From Brugia malayi (lineage: Eukaryota > Nematoda > Chromadorea > Rhabditida > Onchocercidae): DNA of 64,000 nt. Shown one piece after another: positions 52,369-64,000 of the stretch (positions are counted from its first letter, which is position 1; the number at the start of each line of letters is the position of its first letter). The stretch is from positions 6,379,221 to 6,443,220 of the forward strand of contig NW_025062479.1 of NCBI RefSeq assembly GCF_000002995.4, in the 5' to 3' direction. A program made the position numbers and the translations under genes. The notes under the pieces were generated by a model. That model did not search any database. It saw only the letters and a program-made list of their open reading frames with translations, and had not been told where the DNA came from.

Positions 52369-52463
52369 CAACCGGTCTTTTCATTCTAAATAGTAATAGT
52401 GCAGCAGTATGTTGTGCATTAGTGGCCATTAACCAGATGGGTCTTTTGACGAGCCTTCCAAAG
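52369..52463 (+). CDS. Candidate isolated exon
   Basis: After ATCTCCACAG the frame reads TGLFILNSNSAAVCCALVAI and ends QMGLLTSLPK before an AAAG/GTGATC donor. It needs one base from the preceding exon and ends in phase 0, the phase required by the exon at 61191. The peptide is Ala/Leu-rich with balanced codons, unlike its surroundings, and resembles in style the Ala/Leu/Gln-rich exons at 61.5 kb. If joined, the intron would be about 8.7 kb. No family is recognised. Confidence 0.42.
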
Positions 52464-53283
52464 GTGATCTATTTTTTCTGCAAACAGTTCAGAGATGTCC
52501 TCCGAGAGTCATGTTTGTACGTAACTCATGTATCTGGTTGTTTGTCGAATATTTCGGCTTTCAAAAGTAAGAACTAAGTATAGTACAGAAACAAAAAACC
52601 AGTTTCTTATGCATCTTGCGAGATTGTAAACCATAGCCCAGTGTTTATTGAATCTTATTTTGAATAAACAAAAATTAACCGGTATAAAACTTGGCTTAAT
52701 AAGGTTTTAAGTAATAGTTGGACTTCAACAGTGGCAAACTTAAATTCATCATAAATAGTTACGAAGGTAAGGTGACAACTGCAGGTTCGTGATGTCAATT
52801 AATATTAAAAATTGTTCAATTTACTAGCAGACAGATAGAAAAGATGTATAGTAATACAAAGTTCAGGATGAGAAAAGATAAAACTTCGAAATATACCTTT
52901 GTATAGAAGAAAAGGCTTGCATAAATTATTGTCTAAATATGTGTATGAGTAGTCACAATAATAATGTAGTAAAGCGCTTTTGAAGAAATTGTTAGTACGA
53001 ATGAGAACAGGAGCATCGTATCATTGATATTGTAGAATATATAAATGTTGAAGTGTAAGTATAATTCGTTTCGTCTCATCTATACGAAAAAATTGACGTG
53101 AAATGTTTGCATAAGGGTGGGGAGAATGGATGTACCAGGGACGGGAATGAAATGCGATGGGGTTCTCTTACGAAGGCTGATATCAGTAATAAGTGTATCG
53201 CCACAATAGCATATCAGTTACTAGAAACATCATCTCAATAACATGATAACATCGTTCTCTAAAGGCGAACAACTAGATATTCA

Positions 53284-53387
53284 GTATCACCTGTAGTTCA
53301 CAGAATCAAGTTACAAAACATTATCTCCTGTAACAAAAAAAAAAGGAAATTGTTTTGTAACTTGATTCTGTGAACTACAAGTGGTAC
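53284..53387. repeat. Long near-perfect inverted repeat (hairpin)
   Basis: Arms 53284-53320 and 53351-53387 pair over 37 positions with one mismatch (53291/53380) and one G-U. The inner 29 base pairs are perfect (for example GTAGTTCACAGAATCAAG against CTTGATTCTGTGAACTAC). The loop is 30 bases and contains a run of A. Weaker complementarity continues outward (ATATTCA on the left, TGAATAT on the right). It could be a foldback transposable element or a transcribed hairpin RNA. No seed of a microRNA I know is present. Confidence 0.9.
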
Positions 53388-56300
53388 ATGAATATATAGT
53401 TGATAAGGATTTTTGACATTACGATTAACAAATTATTTATGTAGTCACTGCAGTGTTAGCAACTGAGAGAAAAGGATGTTGTCTTTGGAAACTAGCGGGA
53501 ATAAAAAGCAAAACCAAAAATGAGGGATGAGGGTCAGGAATTGAAATATGAAACAAGAAGGTTAGAATGGAAAGTATGGTACGAGATGTTAGTGCAAAAA
53601 ATTATCTGTAACAAATTGATGAATAAAGTAGTTATAAAATGAGCATTTATTCTTTCGCATTATATAATTCTATTTTTGCTATAATTTTGTTACCTACTTT
53701 TAAAGAAATATATATTTGTATAGATTCTGCATAATTGGATTTTTAACCAGTCTTTTTTCAAATGAGACAATGGACCATTTGAATGAAATAGTTTATATGG
53801 CTAAATTGTACAGCTATTAATTATATTAAATAGCAATCTGTTTTATTAAATTATGCAAATAAACTGTCATAAGTTTATTATTTATTTAAATGAGCTGCAG
53901 TAAAGATTGTTCGAAGCAGTTCGTTTTATTTTGAATCTTGTTACCAAAACATGTGCTAAAATGTTAGTGAGAAATTGTGGAAATGATTGATCACATAAAT
54001 GTAATTGAAGTAACTTTTTCTCTCAGTAATGAAGAAGCTTAAAAATTTCTTTTTTAACGTCAAAGTTCATTTTAAAATACTTTAAATATGTAACTTGGGA
54101 TGAGAATACGGTTGAATCAAACTTCATTTCATTTAAACTTGTTGATTGATCAATAGAAGATAAGCCAATTTAATGTATTTTGAAGCTCTTTTGTATTCAC
54201 ATTAATTTTTGTTCATTGTGATCTGTTGAAAGTTCGAGCATTCATTACTAAATGTTTATAGGAAATCTCCTTTATTTTTACTTTTTTACTTTTTTCATTG
54301 AGTAATGGTATTGTGAAGGGAACTACTAGAGAAGAGGTTAGGATAAATCTATCCGCTAATGCTAAATCTGTATAGGTTTAGCATTATCAATTGAACTGAT
54401 ATGTAATTTCAAAATTAGGACTTAAAAAACTGTGTTTTTCTGCCATACAATATATTTTTTTAGAATCGTGTAGGAACATAACTCCAACTAAGATTTTTTG
54501 AAAAAATTTTTTTAAGATAGTGTTTGTTATCACTAAACAGTTTTAATTCATTACTGCAGTAGTTGCTTACTTGTTAGATGATGGATGTATTTAAGAGTTT
54601 TGCCACAAATATCTAAAAAATTTTTTTGTTCCGTAGTTGGAACTCAAGAAATGGTTGCAGTTGCTTAATCACTTTTCTAGCTTAATTCATCAGTAGAAAT
54701 GTGAATTTTTACGAATCAAAAATCTAAAGTTACTTTGATGTTTGGTGGGAAAATTTTTAAGCTTTAATTCATGTGAGATAAGAAATACATCCACAAAAAC
54801 GTCACTTCTCTCTGAAAATATAGGTATAGAGTTAGTAGTTTTGAGCACTTGAAATTCCAGGTTCAAACGTTACATAGTTTCATGCGATATGAATCACCTC
54901 TACTGCTAGAGAATGAGAATAAACACAATATTCACTTTGCATTATTAACACCACCACATGCATAAAACTGCTGATTTACAAAATATAAGCTGTATAAGTG
55001 TACTAACGACAAATGAATATAGTTGAATGTAGTTAAGCAAGTTCGAGTTTTCAGAAGAATTTTTTGCTAATTAGTTATATAATGCATGGATGCAAAAGAA
55101 CGTTTCAACAGCAATTTCTAGTTTAGCTGCCTCTTGTATATGTAATGTGCCCGTTTCCCTTTTTTCATAATGATCAATTCTTTTTCAAGTAAAATTAGCC
55201 TTTTTACCCGGTGAATCTCTTATTTGACTGTCTTCACTTAATTGGGAAACTTTTTAATTCCTTTTGAAAATGCTAACAAAAGATGTCTTCAAAATTGAGA
55301 ACTATTGCATTAAAAATAAAGGTAAGTGAAGTTGTTGCTTAGATTGTCTCTCTATTCTGGTTTGAATTTCTTAATTCTTCACTAATTTATTAGTTGATTT
55401 CAGCTGAGGGTAACGATAGAGGCCTAAAAGTATGATGCTAGCTTATTTTATGTACCATAAATCCTGTTGTATTACACTGCACTATAAACGACCTATTCAA
55501 GTTACTTTAATTCACATTATTAAGTGGTCCCGACACAAATGTAACCATTTTATACCAGTTTCTTTTATTTTGTAGTACTGAATTAGATCCTATCCTATAA
55601 CAGCTGCCTAAGCAATATTCTTTTATTTTTAAGTGGAAATTTTCTGAAGTGAAAACTTTTGGAGTTTTGTAAATTCAAATTTTTATGCTCGTTTGAAGGC
55701 TTCATTGATGTTTGTGTAAAAATGAAAAATCCAATGCATTCAGTGAGCATGCATAACAATTGTAAATACCTCGCAAAATGTCAGTTATTCCTTTTTGGAA
55801 GAATATTTGGTAAATTCGTTTTACTAAATCAGATACTCAGAATCTTCAAAAAATTTCTGAATGATATTGAATTATTAAATGAAAACTATCATTGCCGAAT
55901 AAGGAATAATGTCTTTAGGTTTCCCAAGCTCGTGTCAAATCGTCAGTTTTTATAGGACCACCTAAAATGATCAGTGGTTGTTAAAACAAACAAACTTCTT
56001 CAAACGGCCGTTGTCTGTCTTTCATATTACTATCTCCCATCGTCTACAGCAAATAAATACATGTGAATCTCAAATACTTCAGTCTTCAGTGCAGTTGCTT
56101 ATGAGAACGGGCACCTATATAAAAGAGTTGAACTTGACTGGTATCTTCTATACCCATAACCTGTTCGCAATCATTTATATTTTTTAGTTCTGTTATTCTT
56201 ATTCTTTCGAAGTATGTTTTATGATAATTTCTGTTAAGTAGTTTTTCAGTTGCCGTTCAAGAAGTCTCCAATTCTATTTCAAAGAATCATTTCTGTGTTG

Positions 56301-59300
56301 TGAATTAGTTGCTCAGATTGGTTCAGAACAACCTGGATGTCATCGATATTTCTTATAAAAATTTTATAGTTCTTTATAATAGACAAATTTGTAAATCTCA
56401 GACATATTGCTGCTTGTATGAAGATGGAGATGAGTGATCACTGATGTATTTAATCTTATTTATCTCGAACTATTCCAGTAAAAACATTGGAATTAAGCAC
56501 GGTGCTGGCAATTATTTGAAAGATTTTGAATTGTGAGTGATGCAACGTTTTGGAATAGTTTAAGCCGTTAGAACTAAATTGCTTCAAAACTAGGAATATT
56601 TCATTTCTGAGAGTTTGATTTTGATTAGTATGTAATACTTTACTGTTATCTGTACTACAACCTTTATTAATGAGGAGAGAATATGAGATAAATTGGAGGA
56701 AAATTGTTGTAACAGACGTGATGTTCGCAGCTCGATAGTTGATTACGTCCTTCAAAGTGGTCGTCCAGCGATCTTAATGTTTGTTCTCCCCGCCTTTCCT
56801 CTCTATCCCGAATAAATGTTCTGCTACTGTGTCCTTTAAAATCAGTCCTTGAACTCAGGCAAAAAGGTTTGACACTTGACCTCTGCACCTGTCGCATCTA
56901 TCGTATTCCTTATTCACTTTATCTGCCTCCCCTTCGCATTTTAGTCTTTAATATATTATTTATATTATTTTTTCGACAATCTTTCATCACTAAGTGTCTT
57001 ATGGATTTCTTATTTTACTGTAATTTGAGCATAGTCAAACAAAGATTCTTACAAAAGAAACCTCAAGGAAACAAGATATCGTCTTTGTGATAGTATAATG
57101 GCAGTGATTCTATGACCATTTAATAAACACGTTTACTTGGTCACACTGGTTTTCTGTTTGGAAATTGAGTGAAATTTTAAGACATCTGCGTTTTGAATTG
57201 ATCTTTATATGTGCAGATTTTTTTTTTAAAGTAATAACAGTTCTTTAAGGAAATTAAGGAAGGTTATTTAAATATAAAGGCGTTAACTTAATGAAAGTGA
57301 GTTGCGTGATTATGACGCTGCAATCACTTCTCTCTTGAATATTTAAAAGATGGATGATGGAGTAATAAGCTGGTTACCTTTAAATGGAGAATTTTGTTAG
57401 ATCTGAATTAAATTTTATGGCAGCTTATCAAGCGATGTGTGTTTCTGTTTGTCTGCCATGTAGTCTGTTTACTTTGTGAAGCAGGGAAAAGTGCTTAATA
57501 GCTGCGTGGTCCCTTCTGTGAAAGTGGTTGAATGATATTGTGGACACTGCCATATTATACTTTTATCACTGTTTGTTTATATGCCTGTTTATTTCTTAAA
57601 AACAAATGATTCTCCTCATTTATATATTTCTCTTCATCAATCGTCATCCATAAATGTTTTTAATGGCAGTTCATCTTACATGAACTATCCGTCGAGCCAG
57701 GCGGTTCATCTCATGCTAACTACTACTGCTTCACTCATCTAGACTCCGACAGTATTTTCTTCTCCCTTATTTATTTGTTTATTTTAAGCCTGTTGTTGAA
57801 TGTTTTTCAATTCTCTGTATCTTTCCTATTGATGCTTGTAAAACGACTCATAAAAGTTACAGAAATTAGGAATATTTCTTTAACTTTACATAACATTCAT
57901 AAGGGTTTCCGAAAATTCTCTGATCACTCCTCTCCCATCTTTAGATGGTTAACAAAATTTTGAAGGACGAAGGATAGAGTTAGGGCAGGTTGACTGTATG
58001 TGATTGTATATAAATGTAGATTTTTGTGGACTGGACGATAAAAACGAGAATCCTTGTATAATTCCAAGCTACCTGGCCCTCTTCTTCATACACTTTCAAC
58101 GATGACATCTATTAAAAACAGCGTAGGTGTTGTTTCTTAGCAACATCATTTGTTGCTAATCAACGAGAGAAAGCGCCGCATTCTGTTTGGTTCTTTTTCG
58201 AGCATTCTTTCATACATTTACAGTTCAAACTTCCCCATAAAGCCTTTCTGAAAGCACCTCTTATCAAATGTTTCATTTCAACTTTCTCGACTCTCTTTCA
58301 TATGATCGTTCCATTTGCTACCCAGACAACTCAACAACTCACTCTAGTTACTCTTTCATCATGCCGGATATTATTGCATATCAGATTGTTTTCCAAAAGT
58401 GGATAAAAATAACCATGAGTAAAAATCACCGACTTATCTTCATGCTTTTTTTTTAAACTCATTTTTGCTGTATGATTCTACTAATGTCATCATCAAAAAT
58501 CTGATGTCAGGGAAATGGCTGTAAAGAATTTCAGGGAACTGAAACTTGGAAGATTATGCACTGTTGTTCACCTTTTGCAGACATATTTCCCTGCTTTCAA
58601 AACAGGATGGATGGTCTTTCTCTTGCAATATTGAGAACAATGAAGGGCAGATTTATCGAAATGACAGCCAACCGGCTAAATTCATGATATCATAGGCGCA
58701 TGGATATTTGAAGATAATATTTACTATTTACTGCGTATGGTTGAGGGTTCTTACTTTTTGTCCTTTATTTGACTTATATCACAATTACACTACAAAATCA
58801 CATCATGATCCATATCTATTTGAATTTTGTTTCAAAATCGTTTTCGTTTTTGGAAATTACTAAATAAAATAAAAAGGCTAAAAGTTGAAAGGAGTTGTCG
58901 AAAGATTATAGATGAGGATATGAATTGCTGTTCCTTTTACGATATAGAAAAAAATGCTGAGGATAGAAATTAAACAGTGGTAAGTTAGCGGATTAAGCAA
59001 GTTTTCTCTCTGTTTTCAACCGATTTCGGTATCCTTTTAAATTAATACTCAATTTTCTTAATTTCATTTAAACGTTAATTTTTGCCATATTTGACGAGAA
59101 AAATGTTTTGTGACCTTTGCTACATATATCACACCACAATGTTCATTTCTTGATCTCTAGCGTTTCATTAACTGATTTATTTCATATGTTATTTTATCCT
59201 AAGAATCTTTTAAAACTAGTAACAACATTGTCGAAATGGGATGAACAGAGTGATATGTAGCAACTATCTCCTTTTCCCTTCTCATGTAGCTCACAACTAA

Positions 59301-61190
59301 CAAATAGAACTCTTTAGTGTCCCATTACTGTGTTTCTAAGCAGCAACAACGTATTAAAACTAACAAATATGCACAAGGTCAGATGACTATAGTACAGTGC
59401 ACCCGATCTATGACCTCTGAGTTCACGACCTCTTTTATCCATCTTCATCATTCATGACAGCAAGGTTATTGGGCGGACTTGACCTTTCCGGTAAAAGTTC
59501 ATATCAACACACACTTTTATTCGACCACCATTCTTGTCAGATATCTTCTGCTCACTGCCTTACACTGTTTGCTTTTAGCCACTGAAGATGGGCGATATTT
59601 GGAAATGGTAGGCTAGGTTTTAAAATGCTAGATTCAACTTTATTTTCTGCTCTTCATTATATTCTTCTATGAGCTTCAATCCACCGTATTTTGCAAATTT
59701 AACTTGTAACTTATTAGTTTCACGACTCATTTTTCCTGTCCAACCTTATGAAAATTCACTAAAAAAACGTTATAGAAGAGTGACATGTACTAGGGATACA
59801 TATGTACATATTTATATGGACCCTAAGCATACATTTATGGAGGAAAGGAGTGAAAGCACAGGGAACGAAATGAGTCGTGTTTGTCGAGTGGGGTGAATCG
59901 GGTGACTGGTACGAGCGGCACTAAGGGAGTGTGAGTGTGCGGTCAAGGGTCAAGCTACCCCTGTCTGCCCTCTTCGCCCTCTTCCATTACTCACTGACAC
60001 TGGCGATGACACTAGAGCTGCACCACAAATTAATCGTTTTGAAATTTGCTTATTTCAATTTTTTTGTTTTTCTGAAACCATTTCATTAAATCTATTTATT
60101 TTCCTAAACACTTAATGTTGGCAAGTTGATGGATCTTTTTAAAAACCTTTTCCTCTCCCTTTTCCTAATTTCTCCCTAAGGGCTTAAAATATTCATTATT
60201 ACAATTTCAAGCTGTTTCAAGCTGTTGAATGCACGGATCGGTGATACTTCTATTTAAATCTTCTCCAGCCTATTTTTAAAAAGGCTCATAAAGGTTAGGT
60301 GACAACTGATCAAATGTCATCTGAAATCTTATGGCTATTAAGTGAGATAGCTTGAACTATATTTTTGACAAAAATGCTAATTGTCATCATTATTTGAGAA
60401 TGGAAAGCTTAATGAAAAGCTATTCCATGTATTTTGTTTTTTAAAATCAATAGGTTTTTTTAATTTCATAATAAATACAATTGTAGACTAAATATTCGAA
60501 ATTTGGAGTTTTTTCTCTGATCTCATGTCTTATGTCAGGGGTGTTGTTACTTTTGAGGAAATTGAAATCTTATATGTGACTAGTAACAAAGGGTTGAACT
60601 CCTCAGAGATGTAAAAACGAGAAAATGTGTTCGAGTAGTGGCATTAGGACTGTTGTTAACGATATAGAGGTTTAGAGAAAATTGATCGTTGGTTGAATGT
60701 AGTTAAAACTATATGAACATTAAAAAAGGGCTATCCACTTGCATCTACAACGGGACAGTACAATATTACTTTAATTACTTCTGGACACATAGCTTTGACT
60801 GTGATGTTATGGCCTATTCTGTAGCTGGAAATACAGTTGAATAATCATTCTAGTGAAATCGCGTTACGACGAATGCTTAGAATGTTGTTAAGTGATGAAA
60901 TTAATGAATTTTACTTTACTTTTCTAGGTAAAAGAGATACAGAGTTCCTAATTGCTCCTGGACGCCGAATAGGCTGTTGGAGGTGCTAGATTAGATGAAC
61001 TCTTGGTTAAGAGTTCTTTTTATTATCCTGAAACTAATTTTTATAAAAAAGAAAGCAGTGCCTAAACTATTTAATTAAGAAAATCCGTGTATAGTAAATG
61101 AAGAAATGAAAAAGGAAAACGGATATTCAGCATAAAACGAACAAAATTTTTATACGACATTGTGTGCCTTTTTTGAAGGATTTTATTCAG
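53388..61190. other. Mostly non-coding stretch, possibly a large intron
   Basis: No exon was supported. A 10-bp stem-loop (TAATGCTAAA, 54357-54366, with 54377-54386) is present. Two GC-richer patches occur, near 56760-56950 and 59830-60020. If the exons at 52369 and 61191 belong together, this is one large intron. Confidence 0.4.
59411..59954. promoter_or_regulatory. Cluster of nuclear-receptor half-site-like words
   Basis: TGACCTCTGAGTTCACGACC (59411-59430) contains two or three AGGTCA-like half-sites. TGACCT at 59480 and AGTTCA at 59496 form another spaced pair. GGTCAAGGGTCAA at 59941-59953 is a near DR1 element. Half-sites are short and arise by chance, so binding is a guess. The last one lies in a GC-richer patch about 1.2 kb upstream of the exons at 61 kb. 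Confidence 0.25.
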
Positions 61191-62188
61191 AAATATTCAG
61201 AAAAAAGAGGATTTCAGACCCTTGGCGGAATCCCGGCAGTGAATTCATCAAATACAGAATCTCTACCTTCACCAGCAACATCATCACCATCACAAAGTTC
61301 TGAAATCACTAAGCATCACCGTCACGAAGATACTGTCGCTTCCACTGGTTTACTCAGACCCTATCAAAAGGTTAAGCTGTAAAACAGTGTAGATCGGAGT
61401 ATCATTCTTTCATACTAATAATATATGAATTTTATTGCTGATTTTATTGCTATATTTCATTCATAGCTAACCACATCCGAATGCAACAGTATTTCAGAGT
61501 GACGGTGCAATACCGATACTGAGTGCATTTAGTGCGAGAACAACTAGTAACCCAGACCAACTGCAACCTCCAGGTATACCGATCACTTCTTTCAATCCAC
61601 TATTAACCCCTGCAATGATGGCTGCACAAATTGGCTTGCTTAGTGCTCCAAATACTCTTCTTTCAGTGATGCAGGTTTATGTTTTGATAATAATCTTCTT
61701 TTCTTTTTTAAAATGGAACTCTTTGAATTGATCTCCAACAACATGTAATAATTACATTGTGAGACAATAGAAGTCACTTTTATTTAACGAGTTTTAATTT
61801 TCAATAAATCTCTTATTTTAAAGAAATGGATGTTAACAACAAAGAGCTGCAGTTATTATCTATGATCATCTTAAACTTAGAAAGTATTCAAAAAAGTAAT
61901 ATTTCTGAAAGTTTGAAGCAAGCCAAAAAAATCTTCTGAATGTTTGGTCATAAAAATTAGGCATTCCAAACAGGGACACTTCAGCAATTGAATCTTTAAG
62001 AAATCGGAATTCTGCTATGATCATTTACGCTAACAAAAGATCCTAGAACTTGTATATTTTTTGAAATCCATATGATTTAGGCAGCTACTGCACAAAATTC
62101 CTTAATGCATCTTAATCGTTGCAATGACAGAGATGGCCAAATAGTACCAGCAATGTTGCATCAATTGTCCGCACTACACAGCAATCAG
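61191..62188 (+). CDS. Three exons of an unrecognised Ser/Pro- and Ala/Gln/Leu-rich protein (partial)
   Basis: Three adjacent exons have good splice sites, and each is a multiple of three starting in phase 0: 61191-61370, 61498-61674 and 62081-62188, together 155 codons. Exon a runs from KYSEKRGFQTLGGIPAV into a Ser/Pro/Thr stretch, with HHRHED near its end. Exon b contains SFNPLLTPAMMAAQIGLLSA; exon c contains SLMHLNRCNDRDG and MLHQLSALHS. No catalytic or folded domain is visible. Low-complexity Ser/Pro and hydrophobic Gln/Ala/Met stretches of this type occur in the linker and activation regions of metazoan transcription factors and RNA-binding proteins. I cannot name the family. No start or stop codon is seen, so the gene extends leftwards (perhaps to 52369 or beyond) and right past 62188. 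Symmetric phase would allow each exon to be skipped without a frameshift. Confidence 0.6.
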
Positions 62189-63958
62189 GTTCTTTTTGTT
62201 CACTGCACTTATTTCAAACCCATTGGAAAGATGAATAGTTCTTTTTCCCTATTAAACGGAATTAATTATCTGAAAAACTTACACCGTAGTTGCGATATAC
62301 TTGCTTACCCGGTTTTCTTACGCATTAATCGGTGATGGGAAGAGAAGGAAGAAACCTAATGAGTAAGTGCCTTCATTGATGAAAGATCACGAACTTCGTT
62401 TTCTGACGAATTTGTGATTAAAAGAAAACTTGAACGATGAGAATTATCAAATGGAGTATTTCTTATCTATTCCCCTAGTGACTGCGAGGTTTTTTTTTTT
62501 TTCTTTTTCAAGCATGTTAGATTTCCAAACAAAAAAGAATGTTTCGGAGGAACTGCAAAAAAAAGTAGCGGTTAATCCAAGTAGGAAATGGTTTATTAAC
62601 TAATTTTAATCTGTTTTATGTTAAATATCTTTTTCTTGGTACCAAATCATTTTGTCATCGTAAGGAAATTTTACAAACTTTTGTACGAAAAATATCTCAC
62701 TAGATCTGGAACAGAGACAGAATGAATGAATTCAGAACAATGAAAGTTATATTAAAGAGAAAAGATATTAAAAAGAGAAGTATTCGAAAAATTCAAAACC
62801 ATTACACCAGAACATTAAGTGAAATTTTCAACGGTCATTGCCCGTGATATTCTCGCATGAAAATAGCTTATCCATAAGTCTATTTTTGAAGCAAATAAAA
62901 TTTGCCTCCAAATTAAATGAAACCTGATGGGTCAGCTTGATCAGTTCAGAAACTCTCTATCTTTCGTTTCCGACGCCATACTTTCCTTGCTGATTTCATA
63001 GTCTTTCACAAGTTAGCTTTTCTTTCGAACCGCAACTGAATATTGGTACACCCGTTATTGTAATGAAGCTTGTTATTTTGCGAGCTGCAAGCAGCTTCAC
63101 TGGAATTCAATCACGATTTTTTCCTTCTTTCAATATTCATTTACATGATTCCTGATGGAATTCAATCACCATTTGAGGTCTTGGTTTTATAGCATTTCGC
63201 TAACCCGAACACACTGAAAAGTGCTGATTTAGACTAGCAGACCAAGAAAGGTTGTTAGAATCTTTTGTCTTCTTTTTTAAGATAATTACTTTTTCGCTTT
63301 AAGTTCACCCTGTCCCCTCATGTGAAATTGAAAGAGAGCTGCAGATCACATTGTTTTAAAATTATATCAGAGTCGCTAGCTGACCAAAGTTTAATACAAT
63401 TTCTAACTAATTAACTTCGAAGTACTGCAAACAGAAACAAAGTAATGGATATAGTGAGTCCAGAAAATGACATTGAAGTAGTTAAATTATTGTCTTATAG
63501 TAAATGATGAAATTATTGGAGATAGATAAGCAAATTTCAAACTAATGATGCCCATAAAATATCTCTGGTTGATGTGAGAGAGTTATTAGTTTGGAAGATA
63601 TATACAGTTTTGATTAAAATTACTGACTATTCATGTAGGAGGTAAGGGCAAAGCCAGGTAATGAATCTACACCGAATAAAAAAGAAATGAACCAAAGTCA
63701 GTTGAAATTATCTGAAGTTGGACCAACCTAGATGAAGTTGAAAAGTTATGATCTTAAGAAATATGTGGATAAACAAGTGAATATGAGCATTAACACAATT
63801 GAATGACGAGTTGCAGTTGCACTTGTCTGGCAGCACAATTTACGGTATCTTAAACTATAACTGTCAGCAAATCGCTTAAATTGTACGAAGGTCTCATATT
63901 GTTCATGCGTTAGTATGTTTTCGTTGACTTGAAAAAGTGAGTTGTGTTGTCTTGCAGG
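62189..63958. other. Probable intron of the right-edge gene
   Basis: I see no exon that I can support. A poly-T run lies at about 62490-62501. At 63947-63958 TTGTCTTGCAG is a good acceptor. Confidence 0.4.
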
Positions 63959-64000
63959 TGGTCTTTGACTGGGGGCAAAGGTCGATGTACCTCAACATAT
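63959..64000 (+). CDS. Possible exon cut by the right edge
   Basis: After TTGTCTTGCAG the plus strand is open to the end of the window in phase 0 (VVFDWGQRSMYLNI) and in the next frame (WSLTGGKGRCTSTY). Phase 0 would suit the exon ending at 62188. Forty-two bases are too few to decide either the frame or the product. Confidence 0.25.

Noticed and set aside
53284..53387. Call of the hairpin as a microRNA gene
   Set aside because: The stem is too long and too perfect, and no known seed is recognised. Small-RNA data would be needed.
1..64000. tRNA, rRNA, spliced-leader RNA and CRISPR arrays
   Set aside because: No tRNA B-box with a cloverleaf, no rRNA core words, no spliced-leader sequence and no regularly spaced repeat array were seen on reading both strands. 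A covariance-model scan would be decisive.

Overview
This window is eukaryotic, AT-rich DNA that most probably comes from a nematode, and my best guess is a spirurid or filarial worm. The basis is short exons bounded by strong TTTTCAG/TTTCAG acceptors, introns ranging from under 100 bases to over 1 kb, long poly-A/T runs, a decayed BEL/Pao retroelement, and protein-level resemblance to metazoan families. There are no operons of prokaryotic type, rRNA genes or CRISPR arrays, and I saw no tRNA gene. The species is inferred, not shown.

Layout. 1-8.3 kb: mostly non-coding, with one copy of a 555-bp repeat (2249-2803). 8.5-12.3 kb, plus strand: an eight-exon gene for a ZIP (SLC39) metal transporter of the ZIP8/ZIP14 class. 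One of its exons has a decayed tandem copy in the next intron. 13.9-15.75 kb, minus strand: a six-exon gene for a BTB/POZ-like protein with a Cys-rich C-terminal module that I do not recognise. 16.5-21.0 kb, minus strand: a complete ten-exon Prickle gene (PET domain, three LIM domains, C-terminal CaaX box), one intron of which starts with GC. 21-35 kb: a gene-poor stretch with no coding signal I can support. 35.3-37.3 kb, minus strand: a BEL/Pao pol relic full of stops, next to an old copy (37.6-38.0 kb) and a near-identical young copy (38216-38770) of the 555-bp repeat. 38.8-61 kb: largely non-coding, with several isolated exon-like segments on the plus strand (39267, 45040 and 52369), a long near-perfect hairpin at 53.3 kb, a compound trinucleotide microsatellite at 51.1 kb and a few GC-richer islands. 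61.2-62.2 kb, plus strand: three consecutive phase-0 exons of a Ser/Pro-rich then Ala/Gln/Leu-rich protein whose gene probably runs off the right edge and may begin far to the left.

The three recognisable genes are independent housekeeping or developmental functions: metal import, a possible BTB adaptor, and planar cell polarity. Nothing suggests a joint pathway. Exon models were built by eye from splice sites, reading-phase continuity and family resemblance. All three full models close with consistent phase from start to stop.
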